Source: Flavobacteriales bacterium UBA6051
GTDB taxonomy: Bacteria; Bacteroidota; Bacteroidia; Flavobacteriales_D; Crocinitomicaceae
Assembly (NCBI GenBank): GCA_002427735.1
Contig: DIYP01000014.1
Span: 62,001-126,000 of the forward strand
Direction of reading: 5' to 3'
Length of the DNA stretch: 64,000 nucleotides
Shown: positions 7,977 to 17,692 of the stretch, piece after piece
Layout of the letters: the number at the start of each line of letters is the position of its first letter
How positions within the stretch are numbered: the stretch's first letter is position 1
Program-made: the position numbers and the translations under genes
Notes under the pieces: model-generated
Seen by the model: the letters and a program-made list of their open reading frames with translations, nothing else
What the model was told of the DNA's origin: nothing
Databases searched by the model: none

Positions 7977-10217
7977 ATGGAAAGCACAATAACGCAAGAA
8001 GCAACATTAGACCAAGCTGTAGAGCTTGGTTTACTCCCTGAGGAGTTCGAAATGATCAAAGAAATTCTTGGTAGAACACCAAATTTCACTGAAACGGCCG
8101 TTTACTCCGTAATGTGGTCGGAGCACTGCTCATACAAGAACTCGATCCATTGGTTGAAGCAATTGCCGAAAGATGGTCCACATATGTTGGTTAAGGCGGG
8201 AGAAGAAAATGCTGGGCTTGTAGATATTGGGGATGGACTAGGGTGTGTTTTCAAAATCGAATCGCATAACCACCCGAGTGCTTTGGAACCTTATCAAGGA
8301 GCTGCAACAGGAGTTGGAGGTATCAACCGAGATATCTTTACAATGGGAGCACGACCAATCGCTCAGATGAACTCACTGCGTTTTGGAAATATAGAGCGTG
8401 ATCGTACGAAATGGTTGGTGAAAGGTGTAGTAAAGGGCATTGGTGATTACGGGAATGCATTCGGAATTCCAATCGTTGGAGGCGAAGTATTCTTTGATGA
8501 TTCATACAATACAAATCCGTTAGTGAATGCTTTCTCTGCAGGAATAATGGATCCTACTAAGATGATCTCTGCTACTTCAGCGGGTGTAGGAAACCCAGTG
8601 TTTATTGTCGGTTCGTCTACAGGTAAGGATGGTATTGCAGGTGCAGCCTTTGCTTCGAAGGATATCACCGAAGAATCTGCTGATGATTTGCCATCTGTTC
8701 AGGTGGGAGATCCTTTTATGGAGAAATTACTGCTTGAGGCTACAATGGAACTTGCGGAAACGGATGCTATTGTTGGAATGCAGGATATGGGAGCTGCTGG
8801 TATTACTTGTTCGTCATGTGAGATGAGTGCCGCAGGTGATAATGTCGGGATGGATATTGACTTGGACAAAGTACCAACGCGTCAGGAAAATATGCTACCA
8901 TATGAGATTCTTTTGTCAGAATCACAAGAACGTATGCTTGTGGTCGTGCAGAAAGGAAGTGAGCAAGTGGTGAAGGATATTTTTGATAAATGGGATTTAC
9001 ACGCCGAGGAAATTGGTGTTGTGACTGAAGGAGGGCGTGTGCGTTACTTCATGAACGGAGAAGTAGTAGGTGACGTACCTGCCGAATCACTTGTGCTAGG
9101 TGGAGGAGCTCCCGTTTATGAAAGAGAGTATAAAGAACCTGCGTACTACCAAGAGTATAAACAATTCGATATCAATTCTATCGAACAACCGGATAACCTT
9201 AAGGACGTAGCATTTAAGTTATTGCAAAACCCCAATATTGCTTCCAAGAACTGGGTAACTGAACAGTACGATTCAATGGTGGGTACACGGACAATGACCA
9301 CGAATCGCCCTTCAGATGCAGGAATTGCAAATATTAAGGGGACGAATAGAGCTCTGGCAATGTCAGTTGACTGTAATTCGCGTTACGTGAATGCGGATCC
9401 GGAGATCGGTACCATGATAGCCGTGTCAGAAGCAGCGAGAAATATTACTTGTGCTGGAGGAAATCCAAGTGCGATTACAAATTGTTTGAACTTTGGAAAT
9501 CCATACAATCCTGAGTCTTATTGGCAATTTGTTGGCGCAATCAAAGGAATGTCAGCTGCCTGTATAAAATTTGAGACGCCTGTGACAGGAGGAAACGTTT
9601 CCTTCTACAACCAGACGGTGACTGATGGGGTAGAGGAACCTGTTTTTCCAACGCCGACTATTGGAATGATTGGAATTGTAGAGGATAAGGAAAATATCAT
9701 GACGCTTGATTTCAAGCACAAAGGAGATTTGATCTTTATTCTGGGGGCGTCGCATGACGATATATCTTCATCTGAGTACCTTGTGTCTTATCATGGAGTA
9801 AAAGCGTCACCTGCGCCTTATTTCAATTTGGAAGAGGAGTATGCGATGCAACAAACAGTCAAGAATTTAATTCAGGGTAAGCTCATTAATGCAGCACACG
9901 ATGTTGCCGATGGAGGGTTGTTTACAGCGTTGACGGAAATGGCCATTCCAAATGAACTTGGTTTCGACATTGTGACTGACTCAGAGGTGCGTGAGGATGC
10001 CTTTTTATTCGGTGAAGGGCAAGGAAGAGTTGTTGTAACAGTTAATGAGGATCAGGAGGATGAATTCTTGGAGCATATGATGCAATCTGGTGTTAGCTTT
10101 ACACTTCTCGGACACGTTACAAAAGGGAAGATGATGATCGATGATGAACACTTTGGATTCATTACCGAAGCAAAAGCACTTTTCAATGAAGCTCTTGCAA
10201 AGCACATGGAGAGCTAA
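7977..10217 (+). CDS. purL: Phosphoribosylformylglycinamidine synthase, PurL subunit
   Basis: 746 residues, the length of the small PurL that works with separate PurQ and PurS subunits in the fourth step of purine synthesis (FGAR plus glutamine and ATP to FGAM). Seen: the N-terminal VMWSEHCSYKNS, the ATP/Mg region SHNHPSALEPYQGAATGVGG, the repeated AIRS-type halves (a second copy begins near residue 400 with ALAMSVDCNSRY) and NCLNFGNPYNPE. The ATG at 7977 follows a good -7 element. purQ and purS are not in this window. The gene stands alone with a 223-nt gap to the next. Confidence 0.95.
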   Translation: MESTITQEATLDQAVELGLLPEEFEMIKEILGRTPNFTETAVYSVMWSEHCSYKNSIHWLKQLPKDGPHMLVKAGEENAGLVDIGDGLGCVFKIESHNHPSALEPYQGAATGVGGINRDIFTMGARPIAQMNSLRFGNIERDRTKWLVKGVVKGIGDYGNAFGIPIVGGEVFFDDSYNTNPLVNAFSAGIMDPTKMISATSAGVGNPVFIVGSSTGKDGIAGAAFASKDITEESADDLPSVQVGDPFMEKLLLEATMELAETDAIVGMQDMGAAGITCSSCEMSAAGDNVGMDIDLDKVPTRQENMLPYEILLSESQERMLVVVQKGSEQVVKDIFDKWDLHAEEIGVVTEGGRVRYFMNGEVVGDVPAESLVLGGGAPVYEREYKEPAYYQEYKQFDINSIEQPDNLKDVAFKLLQNPNIASKNWVTEQYDSMVGTRTMTTNRPSDAGIANIKGTNRALAMSVDCNSRYVNADPEIGTMIAVSEAARNITCAGGNPSAITNCLNFGNPYNPESYWQFVGAIKGMSAACIKFETPVTGGNVSFYNQTVTDGVEEPVFPTPTIGMIGIVEDKENIMTLDFKHKGDLIFILGASHDDISSSEYLVSYHGVKASPAPYFNLEEEYAMQQTVKNLIQGKLINAAHDVADGGLFTALTEMAIPNELGFDIVTDSEVREDAFLFGEGQGRVVVTVNEDQEDEFLEHMMQSGVSFTLLGHVTKGKMMIDDEHFGFITEAKALFNEALAKHMES

Positions 10218-10383
10218 GTATCTTTTATTGAGCGATCTATTTGGATTGTCTATTGGGGCATAACTGAATTTTTGAGTGATCTTTTCGGTGTGAATAGAGA
10301 AGTCTTGCCTGCGCTAAAAGCAGTGTTTGAAAGTAATTGAGTTGATCATTTTTTTTCAACGTAAATGCGTTGAATCTTTTTAT

Positions 10384-10423
10384 AGTGTGCACTTGGTATG
10401 CACACTGGAAATTAGTAGTTTCG
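10384..10423 (+). promoter_or_regulatory. Promoter with inverted repeat upstream of DUF4290-murA
   Basis: An 8-bp perfect inverted repeat (AGTGTGCA at 10384-10391, TGCACACT at 10399-10406) has a 7-nt loop containing TTGG. Taking TTG at 10393-10395 as -33 and TAGTTTCG at 10416-10423 as -7 gives a 20-nt spacer, in the usual Bacteroidota range. The palindrome would straddle the -33 box, so it could be an operator. Confidence 0.45.
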
Positions 10424-10440
10424 AATCATAATAATCGCGA

Positions 10441-11085
10441 ATGGAGTACAATACAACGCGCGCTAAAATGTTACTTCCGGAGTACGGAAGAAATGTCCAG
10501 AACATGATCTCGCATGCAATGGAAATAGCCGATAGAGAAGAGAGAAATCGTGCCGCTCAGGCAATCATTGAGGTGATGGGACAATTGAATCCGCATTTGC
10601 GTGATGTCGATGATTATCGTCACAAGTTATGGGCGCATTTGTTCATTATGTCTGACTTTAAATTAGAAGTGGATTCTCCCTATGAGATTCCTAAGAAGGA
10701 AAGTCTGGACGAAAAGCCTGAATTAATGGACTACCCGAAAAGCAAAATTCGGTTTGGACATTACGGTCAATATTCTCAAAAAATCCTTGAAGCAGCTGTG
10801 GAAGGAGTGACAGATGAGAAGGAAAAAGAGTACTTGACAAAGGCAATGGGGAATTTCATGAAAAAGCAATTCCTGAGACACAATAATACGGCAGTAGAGA
10901 ATCATGTGATCGCTGAACAATTATCAGAACTTTCGAAGGGGACAATGAAACTTGAAAACCCAGATGAAGATTTGACAAGTACAAATCAATTGCTTAAGAC
11001 GTTAGGAATTCAGCAAAATCATAATAACAATCGTCGACAGAATAATCGTAAGAAACAACAGTCGAAAAAGAAATATAAAAAGTAA
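10441..11085 (+). CDS. DUF4290 family protein
   Basis: 214 residues, a Bacteroidota family without known function. The first ~160 residues are helical with the family-typical start EYNTTRAKMLLPEYGRNVQ and the segment HLRDVDDYRHKLWAHLF. The C-terminal ~25 residues are a tail of Asn, Arg, Gln and Lys, which looks disordered and nucleic-acid or membrane-interacting. It sits 3 nt upstream of murA, an arrangement I recall from other Flavobacteriales, hinting at a role tied to envelope synthesis, but this is inference. Confidence 0.85.
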   Translation: MEYNTTRAKMLLPEYGRNVQNMISHAMEIADREERNRAAQAIIEVMGQLNPHLRDVDDYRHKLWAHLFIMSDFKLEVDSPYEIPKKESLDEKPELMDYPKSKIRFGHYGQYSQKILEAAVEGVTDEKEKEYLTKAMGNFMKKQFLRHNNTAVENHVIAEQLSELSKGTMKLENPDEDLTSTNQLLKTLGIQQNHNNNRRQNNRKKQQSKKKYKK

Positions 11086-11088
11086 TCA

Positions 11089-12396
11089 ATGGCTTCGTTC
11101 GAAATTCATGGCGGGAAACCGCTAAAAGGTGAGTTAATTCCTCAAGGAGCAAAGAACGAGGCGCTACAGGTGCTTTGTGCTCCGTTATTGACTTCTGAAA
11201 AAGTTACTATCTCCAACATTCCTGACATTGTTGATGTAAACAAACTAATCGGTTTGTTGCAAGCGATGGGTGTCAATATCGAAAAAGTAGAAAAGGGAAC
11301 ATACATTTTTCAAGCGAAGAATGTGAACCTTGAATACCTTCAAACAGAAGACTTTAAGAAGCGTGCCAGTTCGCTCAGAGGATCAGTCATGATTGTTGGT
11401 CCATTACTCGCTCGATTCGGTGTCGGATATTTGCCAAAGCCAGGGGGCGATAAGATTGGACGTAGAAGACTAGATACTCACTTTGCCGGGATGATCGAAT
11501 TAGGGGCAAAGTTTAATTATGATGCGGGAGAGCACTTTTATGCGGTTGAAGGAAAAAAGCTGAAAGGAACATATATCCACATGGATGAAGCTTCCGTGAC
11601 AGGAACGGCAAATATTGTTATGGCTGCTGTCATGGCTGAAGGAGAAACAACAATTTATAATGCTGCATGTGAACCATACTTGCAACAGCTATGTAAAATG
11701 TTGAATAGCATGGGGGCTAAGATTTCTGGTATCAGTTCGAACATGTTAACCATTAAAGGTGTTAAGAAATTGAATGGTTGTTTCCATCGCATTCTACCCG
11801 ATATGATCGAGATAGGATCGTTCATTGGCTTAGCGGCAATGACCAACTCTGAAATCACTATTAAGGATGTTAGCTGGGAAAATCTTGGGATCATTCCAAC
11901 CATATTCCGTCGATTAGGGATTAAGATTGAGAAGAAAGGAGATGATATGCATATCCCTAAGCAAAAGAGCTACGAAATCGAAACATTTATTGACGGTTCG
12001 ATCATGACAATTGCTGATGCACCTTGGCCAGGCTTTACACCTGATTTATTGTCTATTATTTTGGTGACGGCCATTCAGGCAAAAGGAAGTGTTTTAATTC
12101 ATCAGAAGATGTTTGAATCACGCCTTTTCTTTGTCGATAAACTGATTGACATGGGTGGACAAGTCATTTTATGTGATCCGCACAGAGCAACAGTAATTGG
12201 AATGGATCGTAAAACATCACTTCGTGGTATTCAGATGACGTCACCTGATATTCGTGCTGGAGTTTCCTTGCTTATTGCAGCACTTTCAGCAAAAGGGAAG
12301 AGCGTAATCCACAACATTGAACAAATTGACCGTGGTTATCAGGATATTGATATTCGTCTGAATAATCTTGGTGCGGACATTAGAAGAATTGGTTAA
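11089..12396 (+). CDS. murA: UDP-N-acetylglucosamine 1-carboxyvinyltransferase
   Basis: 435 residues. MurA transfers enolpyruvate from PEP to UDP-GlcNAc, the first committed step of peptidoglycan synthesis, in the cytoplasm. Seen: the N-terminal PQGAKNEAL with the conserved Lys-Asn, the RGSVMIVGPLLARFG helix, the active-site loop KPGGDKIGRRRLD, and the C-terminal DRGYQDID. In the active-site loop the residue equivalent to E. coli Cys115 is Asp121. Asp-type MurA enzymes are active and are not alkylated by fosfomycin. The stop overlaps the next ATG by one base (TAATG), so translation is probably coupled. Confidence 0.95.
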   Translation: MASFEIHGGKPLKGELIPQGAKNEALQVLCAPLLTSEKVTISNIPDIVDVNKLIGLLQAMGVNIEKVEKGTYIFQAKNVNLEYLQTEDFKKRASSLRGSVMIVGPLLARFGVGYLPKPGGDKIGRRRLDTHFAGMIELGAKFNYDAGEHFYAVEGKKLKGTYIHMDEASVTGTANIVMAAVMAEGETTIYNAACEPYLQQLCKMLNSMGAKISGISSNMLTIKGVKKLNGCFHRILPDMIEIGSFIGLAAMTNSEITIKDVSWENLGIIPTIFRRLGIKIEKKGDDMHIPKQKSYEIETFIDGSIMTIADAPWPGFTPDLLSIILVTAIQAKGSVLIHQKMFESRLFFVDKLIDMGGQVILCDPHRATVIGMDRKTSLRGIQMTSPDIRAGVSLLIAALSAKGKSVIHNIEQIDRGYQDIDIRLNNLGADIRRIG

Positions 12397-12896
12397 TGCG
12401 CCTTTTAATCGGATCCATCGCTTTTTTATTGCTGGCTTTTACAAGTCCCTCTGCTCCAGTAAAAGGACAACAAGCGCCTGATTTTGAATTAGTATCGCCT
12501 TCAGGAAAGAAAGTGAAGCTCTCAAAATTTAGAGGTAAAGTTGTGCTCATTGATTTCTGGGCTTCCTGGTGCAGACCTTGTCGCAAAGAAAATCCAAATG
12601 TTGTTCAAGTATATAACAAGTATAGAAAGTCAAAGTTTAAAAACGGAAAAGGCTTCGTTGTTTTGAGTGTTTCGCTCGATAGAAAAATGGATGACTGGAA
12701 GAAGGCAATTGAGGCTGATGGATTGATCTGGAAAAGTCACGGTTTTGATAAAGATGGCGCAGTTTCTTCCAAGTATGGCGTTACATCAATTCCAACAGCA
12801 TTTCTGATTGATGGCGATGGGGAAATTGTCGCGCAAGGCGGCGAATTGCGAGGGATGGGGCTGCATTTGGCATTGGATAAAATGCTAGCCGAATAG
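12396..12896 (+). CDS. TlpA-like thioredoxin-fold protein, secreted
   Basis: 166 residues. A hydrophobic signal segment at the N-terminus (MRLLIGSIAFLLLAFTS) is followed by an AhpC/TSA-TlpA-type thioredoxin fold: QQAPDFELVSPSG, then the redox motif WCRPC in DFWASWCRPCRKENP, and the cis-proline loop TSIPTAFLID. It probably reduces or exchanges disulfides in the periplasm. The start overlaps the murA stop by one base. The specific partner is unknown; cytochrome-c maturation or general thiol repair are both possible. Confidence 0.85.
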   Translation: MRLLIGSIAFLLLAFTSPSAPVKGQQAPDFELVSPSGKKVKLSKFRGKVVLIDFWASWCRPCRKENPNVVQVYNKYRKSKFKNGKGFVVLSVSLDRKMDDWKKAIEADGLIWKSHGFDKDGAVSSKYGVTSIPTAFLIDGDGEIVAQGGELRGMGLHLALDKMLAE

Positions 12897-12953
12897 ACAC
12901 TTCGTTTCAAGATTCATTTTACGGACTCCGTTACCTTTTTTTGTCAGTCACAT

Positions 12954-12985
12954 TATATAGAATGTAACATCAAACATTCTATATA
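12954..12985 (+). promoter_or_regulatory. 12-bp inverted repeat abutting the start codon of the following lipoprotein gene
   Basis: TATATAGAATGT (12954-12965) and its exact complement ACATTCTATATA (12974-12985) flank an 8-nt loop. The right arm ends on the A of the ATG at 12985. In the mRNA this would be a hairpin touching the initiation site; in DNA it could be an operator. Confidence 0.55.
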
Positions 12986-14280
12986 TGAAACTCATACACT
13001 CACTTCCGTTTATTGCAGCTGTGTTATTAGCATGCAATTCTAATCAAGAAATCATCACTTCTTCTGAAGACCCGACTCCCGAAATTACTTCAGCAATAAA
13101 TCCCATAGAAGGACTCGCTACTACTCCCGATATTTTTAAGGTAAATGCTATACAATCCGATACTGTGTTCCTGGCGAATGGTGGAAGCATTGTTTTTGAT
13201 GATCATTCGTTTGTCGATCGAAACGGAGACCCTGTTTCAGGTGAAGTGGATATCGAATGGCAAGAATTTCATTCGTTGGCCGATATTGCCGTATCTGGAA
13301 TACCAATGAAGTATGATTCTTCTGGTACTGATTACGATCTCGTCTCAGGAGGGATGTTTACCATTAACGCGAAACAAAATGGAGAAGACCTTCAGATAGC
13401 TCCAGGTAAATCAGCTACAGTGAATCTTGTTTCTCAACAGGATACGCCTTGTTATAACTTTTATGCACTCGATGAAGAGACAGGCGATTGGTCATATCAA
13501 ACAACAAAAAATGGAGAGAAAGTTCAGGACAATCAAGAAGTCAAACCAATTGAGTCTGCAGTAAAAGGAACAATTCTAGATGTGGAAGTCAATACAAATG
13601 GAATACAGGAGCTGGAAGCAGTTGAAGTGATTGGTTGGAAAACGGAAGAACGTCTTACTGAAGAGAAAAGAGCGTGGTTGAGTTCGAACCATTCAAAAGC
13701 GCGGCTTACCGAAATTTTAGATGATGGTTGTTATGAACTTGAAGTAAAGTCAATGGACGGAACAGAGTTACTGAAGGTTCGACCATATACTTTGGAAAAT
13801 GCGTTAGAAGATTCCCGGTTGAATGAATTGGAACTGGCAAGGGATATGGATGACATTAAAGAGTATCAGGAACGCTTGGCAGCTGGAAAAATCGTTCGTT
13901 CAATCGCTATTCAGGATTTTGGTACATATAACTGGGATATCGTGTGCAAACGTGCAAATTCAACGCGAATGATCGCCAATTTTGAATTTCCTGGAAATCA
14001 CAAAGCTCCTTTAATTTCCTTATTCCTAATATCGCCAGATGAAAATGCAATCATCAAATATGATGCGACTGGCGATAGTAAATTTTCATTTGATCCGAAT
14101 CTAAAGAACTGCTTGATCGCGATTTTACCAAACAATGAACTGGTCGCTGTTGGAAATGATGACTTTAAGAAGATGGTGGCTAATGCAGATGGTAAGAATT
14201 GCACCTTCGCTTTCAAGAGAACAGGCGTTCAATTGAAGTCGGCAACAGATATAGAGAATCATCTTGAAAAGTTGATCTAG
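12985..14280 (+). CDS. Lipoprotein of unknown function
   Basis: 431 residues with a lipoprotein signal (MKLIHSLPFIAAVLLACNSN, Cys at about residue 17). Residues about 45-170 (IFKVNAIQSDTVFL, GSIVFDDHSFVDRNG, GEVDIEWQEF) resemble a beta-sandwich module found in Bacteroidota envelope proteins that carries 'property of the object' type text (VSGGMFTI...LQIAPGKSATV). The rest is mixed alpha/beta and unassigned. Its stop overlaps the GTG start of the next gene (TAGTG), so the two are probably made together as an envelope pair. A start-codon hairpin may control translation. Confidence 0.65.
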   Translation: MKLIHSLPFIAAVLLACNSNQEIITSSEDPTPEITSAINPIEGLATTPDIFKVNAIQSDTVFLANGGSIVFDDHSFVDRNGDPVSGEVDIEWQEFHSLADIAVSGIPMKYDSSGTDYDLVSGGMFTINAKQNGEDLQIAPGKSATVNLVSQQDTPCYNFYALDEETGDWSYQTTKNGEKVQDNQEVKPIESAVKGTILDVEVNTNGIQELEAVEVIGWKTEERLTEEKRAWLSSNHSKARLTEILDDGCYELEVKSMDGTELLKVRPYTLENALEDSRLNELELARDMDDIKEYQERLAAGKIVRSIAIQDFGTYNWDIVCKRANSTRMIANFEFPGNHKAPLISLFLISPDENAIIKYDATGDSKFSFDPNLKNCLIAILPNNELVAVGNDDFKKMVANADGKNCTFAFKRTGVQLKSATDIENHLEKLI

Positions 14281-17200
14281 TGAGACTATTCTGGCTCTAT
14301 AGCATTTTTGTTTTCGCAAGTTTGACTTATGGACAAACGCTCGTTGGAAACGAGAACGGGCAGTGGATTATTTACGCGAATGGCGAGAGAATTCCATTGC
14401 AGAAAACTGTCCATAAAGTAGGAAACTACGATCAAGCAGGGTTTACTTTTTTTGCAGAACAGGAAAAGTATGGAATCTTGGATGATCAAGGTAACCGTGT
14501 ATATCCCGCAGCTTTCAGAGAGGTAAGTTCAATGGGGAATGGTGTATACCAATGTCTCACTGAGCACGGACAGCTCATCATTGATTTTGCAACATTTGAT
14601 CAAGAACCGCTTAAATGTGAAGGTGCAAGCCGAATAGCGAGGAACTGGTACATAATTGATCATCAGAATCATCAACAGTTGTTCAATACAATATCGAAAG
14701 AGTATATAAAACTCGGAATCGGAGATACTCTATTGAATGCTGGATTCAATCATGTTTATGCAAGTATAGAGGGGCAAGCAATATTGTATGATGGCGATGG
14801 TAAGGCAATTGACTTGAATCGATCCAGACCATTATTTGATGAGCATCACTTGCTCATAAACTCTCCTGAGATGAAGTCTATTGTTTACAGAGATCGTAAA
14901 ATTGATTTATCAACGTCAGCACATAACATTCATGTATTCGATACGGAAATATTCTACAGCAGCGGAGGCCGTTCATATGTGATTTCATCGGGTAGCGGAA
15001 AAGAAATATTCAGTGCCGATTATGATAAAATTAGTCGATTTGCCAATGGTCTTTTTTTAATAGAAAAGGACAATTTAAAGGGATTGTTGACGAAAAAAGG
15101 AGATCTTATTTGTTCTCCAAAATACACCTATATCTATGATTGCGGTGCACATTACTCCGTGGCCAATGGAGGGGGAAACGGTATTATGGATAAACAAGGT
15201 AAAGAATTGGTTCCTTGCGCTTACCAGTGGGTTCGGGCTTCCAACGATTTTTTTGAAACGAAATCGGAACTTGGATTTTCCGGATTGATCTCAAGAAGAA
15301 CCAATAGTATATTGCTCGATTGTATTTATGATCGAATTTCCATAACAGGGAATAAAATAAGGGCATGGAGTGGAGGAAAGCTGAGGATAATTGAATTGGA
15401 TGCGCAGCACAAAGTATTGACAAATGTCGTATTGTCGAACGTAATCACATTGAAAACCAGACAGCATCAAAAAGCAGATAGAACAATTGATGAACGGTTA
15501 TTTTCAATAGGTTGGGTGATGGAATGGGTAACTAAATATGATAAAGATGGATATGCCACAGGCAAAGTCCGTAAATGGGGATTGAGAGGGGCCAATGATT
15601 CACTCATTTTGCCGATAAAATATAATCAACCTGTCTTTGTTCCACATGCCAATTTCAGTCTTTTGCCTTTCGGAGAAATGGAATATGCCTATGCAGGACA
15701 GCATCCAAGTAAAGTGAAGGCTTACCGACTAATGGGGGTGGATCAAGGACGTATGCTTAGTGCTGACCCAATTTTTGATGTTGACACTTCGGACTTACTA
15801 TCGCGTTCATACATTCGGGTTTTAGGCGCGAAAGGTCCAGGTATTTTACGTGAAAACAACAAGCTAGAGTATGTCGATTTTATTGAAGGGTCCAATGCAG
15901 ATTATATACGATTCTGCAAGGCAAAGCAGCGAACAATTGTTCCAGCGAAGAAAACGGATAAAGATGCTGTTGCAATTCCCGACATGGATTTGAACAATAG
16001 TCCTTCATTGACAACTTTTTTTCTGCATAGAAATAAGAAGTACACTTATGTGCGATTCAAAGAAGGACTCTGGAATTACTTTGACACAGAAGGGAATCCT
16101 GTATTCGAAGAATCATTTTCTTTCGCTAAACCTTTTTATCGTCAGACAGCTATTGTTCAACGAGCAAATGGATGGGGAGTTGCTCGAAATGATTCGCTCG
16201 TGATTCCGTGCAAATACAGTTCGATTGATCGCATTGAATTTTTCGGTGACACAGTTTTTAAAGTTCAGCGGTATCCGAAAGGAATTCGTGTACTTGATAC
16301 GCTATCACAATTGGTAAGCGGAGGAATTACAAAAGTTATAAAATCGGGAACAGGTGTTTCGCTGATTCAATCAGGACGTGAAAAAAAGGTCATCAATTCT
16401 GAATATCAAATTATTTCAGATGATTCACCGATGAAAAAGCTGATAGGAGGAAATCTTTTCATGTCAAAGCGCAAAAAGCAGTTCATCATTAGTGATCATA
16501 CGGGAACTGAGCTTGCAGCGATTGAATTACGACCTGCGGGAGTTATTCATGACGATTTGGTTGTTGTCAAGGACGGTGGAAAATACGGTTTGATAAACTT
16601 TTTTGGAGATACATTAGTCCCTTTTGAGTATAAAGAAATTAAAAATCTGGGCGATTATATTGTTTGCTTAAATGGTGTACAGAATAGCATTTTCTCCAGT
16701 AAAGTCGAGCTCATCAAAAATGTCAAAACAGGAAGGTTTCTAATTGATGAAGAAACAGGAGATATAGCGGTTAACTATATAGGCAAGTGTGAAGTTTTAA
16801 GTGCAGATGGGAAAGTCATTAAGCGATTCTCAAAGTTTGAAGCTGACTTCTTCCACAATGGATTTTTGATTAAAAAAGGAAAAAATAGCGAGATAAAAAC
16901 GTTGACGGGTGAGACGATCAATTTTTGCTTCCTCATTAAAGAAGTGGAGGTCTTTAAAGGCCACGGTTTTTTATTCAAAGACTATAAAAATGAATCCCAT
17001 TTTTATTCTTCTCGATTAAAGCAAATAGGCCGGGATTTGCATCTACGACAAGCACGTTATGTAGGCAATGGATTCATCCAGGCACGGGTAAGTGGAATCC
17101 CAATCATTTTGTCTGAGGAAAAGCAATTGATCTTGGCAAAAGGTGCTAAAATACACGGGGATTTTTGTAGTGGTTATTTGCTGCTAAGTGAGGGTTTAAG

Positions 17201-17552
17201 GTATTATTATATCAATGCGAACATGGAAAATGCATTTCATCGTTATTATTCGGATGCTTGTCCTTTTAAAGATGATTTTGCTAGTGTCAAGGAAAAAAAC
17301 GGCTGGACAATAATTGATAAAAAAGGCTATCCTAAGTCATTGGGAGCATATGATAAAATTGACCCTGTTGGAAACAACTTATTCGTTACAAAGAAGCAAC
17401 CACTTTATGGACTATTTGATGCTCATGGGAACGAAATTATTCCAGTGGAATTTCAGGAGATTAATGTCTTGAACAAGAATTTGATTCAATGCGTTAAAGA
17501 GGGAGATATCCATTACTTTGATTGCTCAGGAAAGCCAATTTTATTTCAATAG
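14280..17552 (+). CDS. Large secreted WG-repeat protein
   Basis: 1090 residues from a GTG that overlaps the previous stop codon. Signal peptide MRLFWLYSIFVFASLTYGQ. The body is built from many WG-type repeats of about 45 residues, each with a core like YGLINFFGDTLVPFEYKEI, GIMDKQGKELVPCAY, GLLTKKGDLICSPKY or YGLFDAHGNEIIPVEF, spread from about residue 60 to the C-terminus; some copies are degenerate. WG repeats form propeller-like beta structures used for binding. No T9SS sorting signal is present, so it is probably periplasmic, perhaps held by the partner lipoprotein upstream. Ligand unknown. Confidence 0.75.
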   Translation: MRLFWLYSIFVFASLTYGQTLVGNENGQWIIYANGERIPLQKTVHKVGNYDQAGFTFFAEQEKYGILDDQGNRVYPAAFREVSSMGNGVYQCLTEHGQLIIDFATFDQEPLKCEGASRIARNWYIIDHQNHQQLFNTISKEYIKLGIGDTLLNAGFNHVYASIEGQAILYDGDGKAIDLNRSRPLFDEHHLLINSPEMKSIVYRDRKIDLSTSAHNIHVFDTEIFYSSGGRSYVISSGSGKEIFSADYDKISRFANGLFLIEKDNLKGLLTKKGDLICSPKYTYIYDCGAHYSVANGGGNGIMDKQGKELVPCAYQWVRASNDFFETKSELGFSGLISRRTNSILLDCIYDRISITGNKIRAWSGGKLRIIELDAQHKVLTNVVLSNVITLKTRQHQKADRTIDERLFSIGWVMEWVTKYDKDGYATGKVRKWGLRGANDSLILPIKYNQPVFVPHANFSLLPFGEMEYAYAGQHPSKVKAYRLMGVDQGRMLSADPIFDVDTSDLLSRSYIRVLGAKGPGILRENNKLEYVDFIEGSNADYIRFCKAKQRTIVPAKKTDKDAVAIPDMDLNNSPSLTTFFLHRNKKYTYVRFKEGLWNYFDTEGNPVFEESFSFAKPFYRQTAIVQRANGWGVARNDSLVIPCKYSSIDRIEFFGDTVFKVQRYPKGIRVLDTLSQLVSGGITKVIKSGTGVSLIQSGREKKVINSEYQIISDDSPMKKLIGGNLFMSKRKKQFIISDHTGTELAAIELRPAGVIHDDLVVVKDGGKYGLINFFGDTLVPFEYKEIKNLGDYIVCLNGVQNSIFSSKVELIKNVKTGRFLIDEETGDIAVNYIGKCEVLSADGKVIKRFSKFEADFFHNGFLIKKGKNSEIKTLTGETINFCFLIKEVEVFKGHGFLFKDYKNESHFYSSRLKQIGRDLHLRQARYVGNGFIQARVSGIPIILSEEKQLILAKGAKIHGDFCSGYLLLSEGLRYYYINANMENAFHRYYSDACPFKDDFASVKEKNGWTIIDKKGYPKSLGAYDKIDPVGNNLFVTKKQPLYGLFDAHGNEIIPVEFQEINVLNKNLIQCVKEGDIHYFDCSGKPILFQ

Positions 17553-17623
17553 CGTAACCACGTGTTAAACTGCCTTTGAGGCCAGTTATACTGCCAACTT
17601 TACCTTTTTTCGAATAATTCTAC

Positions 17624-17662
17624 TGACACTCTGTCCTATTTATTGGAATGGCAGTATCTTTG
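17624..17662 (+). promoter_or_regulatory. Promoter region of grpE with imperfect palindrome and -7 element
   Basis: TATCTTTG (17655-17662) matches TAnnTTTG exactly, 30 nt before the grpE ATG. Upstream, TGACA-CTC-TGTCC (17624-17636) is an imperfect inverted repeat resembling the perfect TGACA-AAAA-TGTCA before dnaK in this window. A shared heat-shock control site is inferred. Confidence 0.5.
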
Positions 17663-17692
17663 CTCGCCGGAAAACATCAAAAATTGAATACT

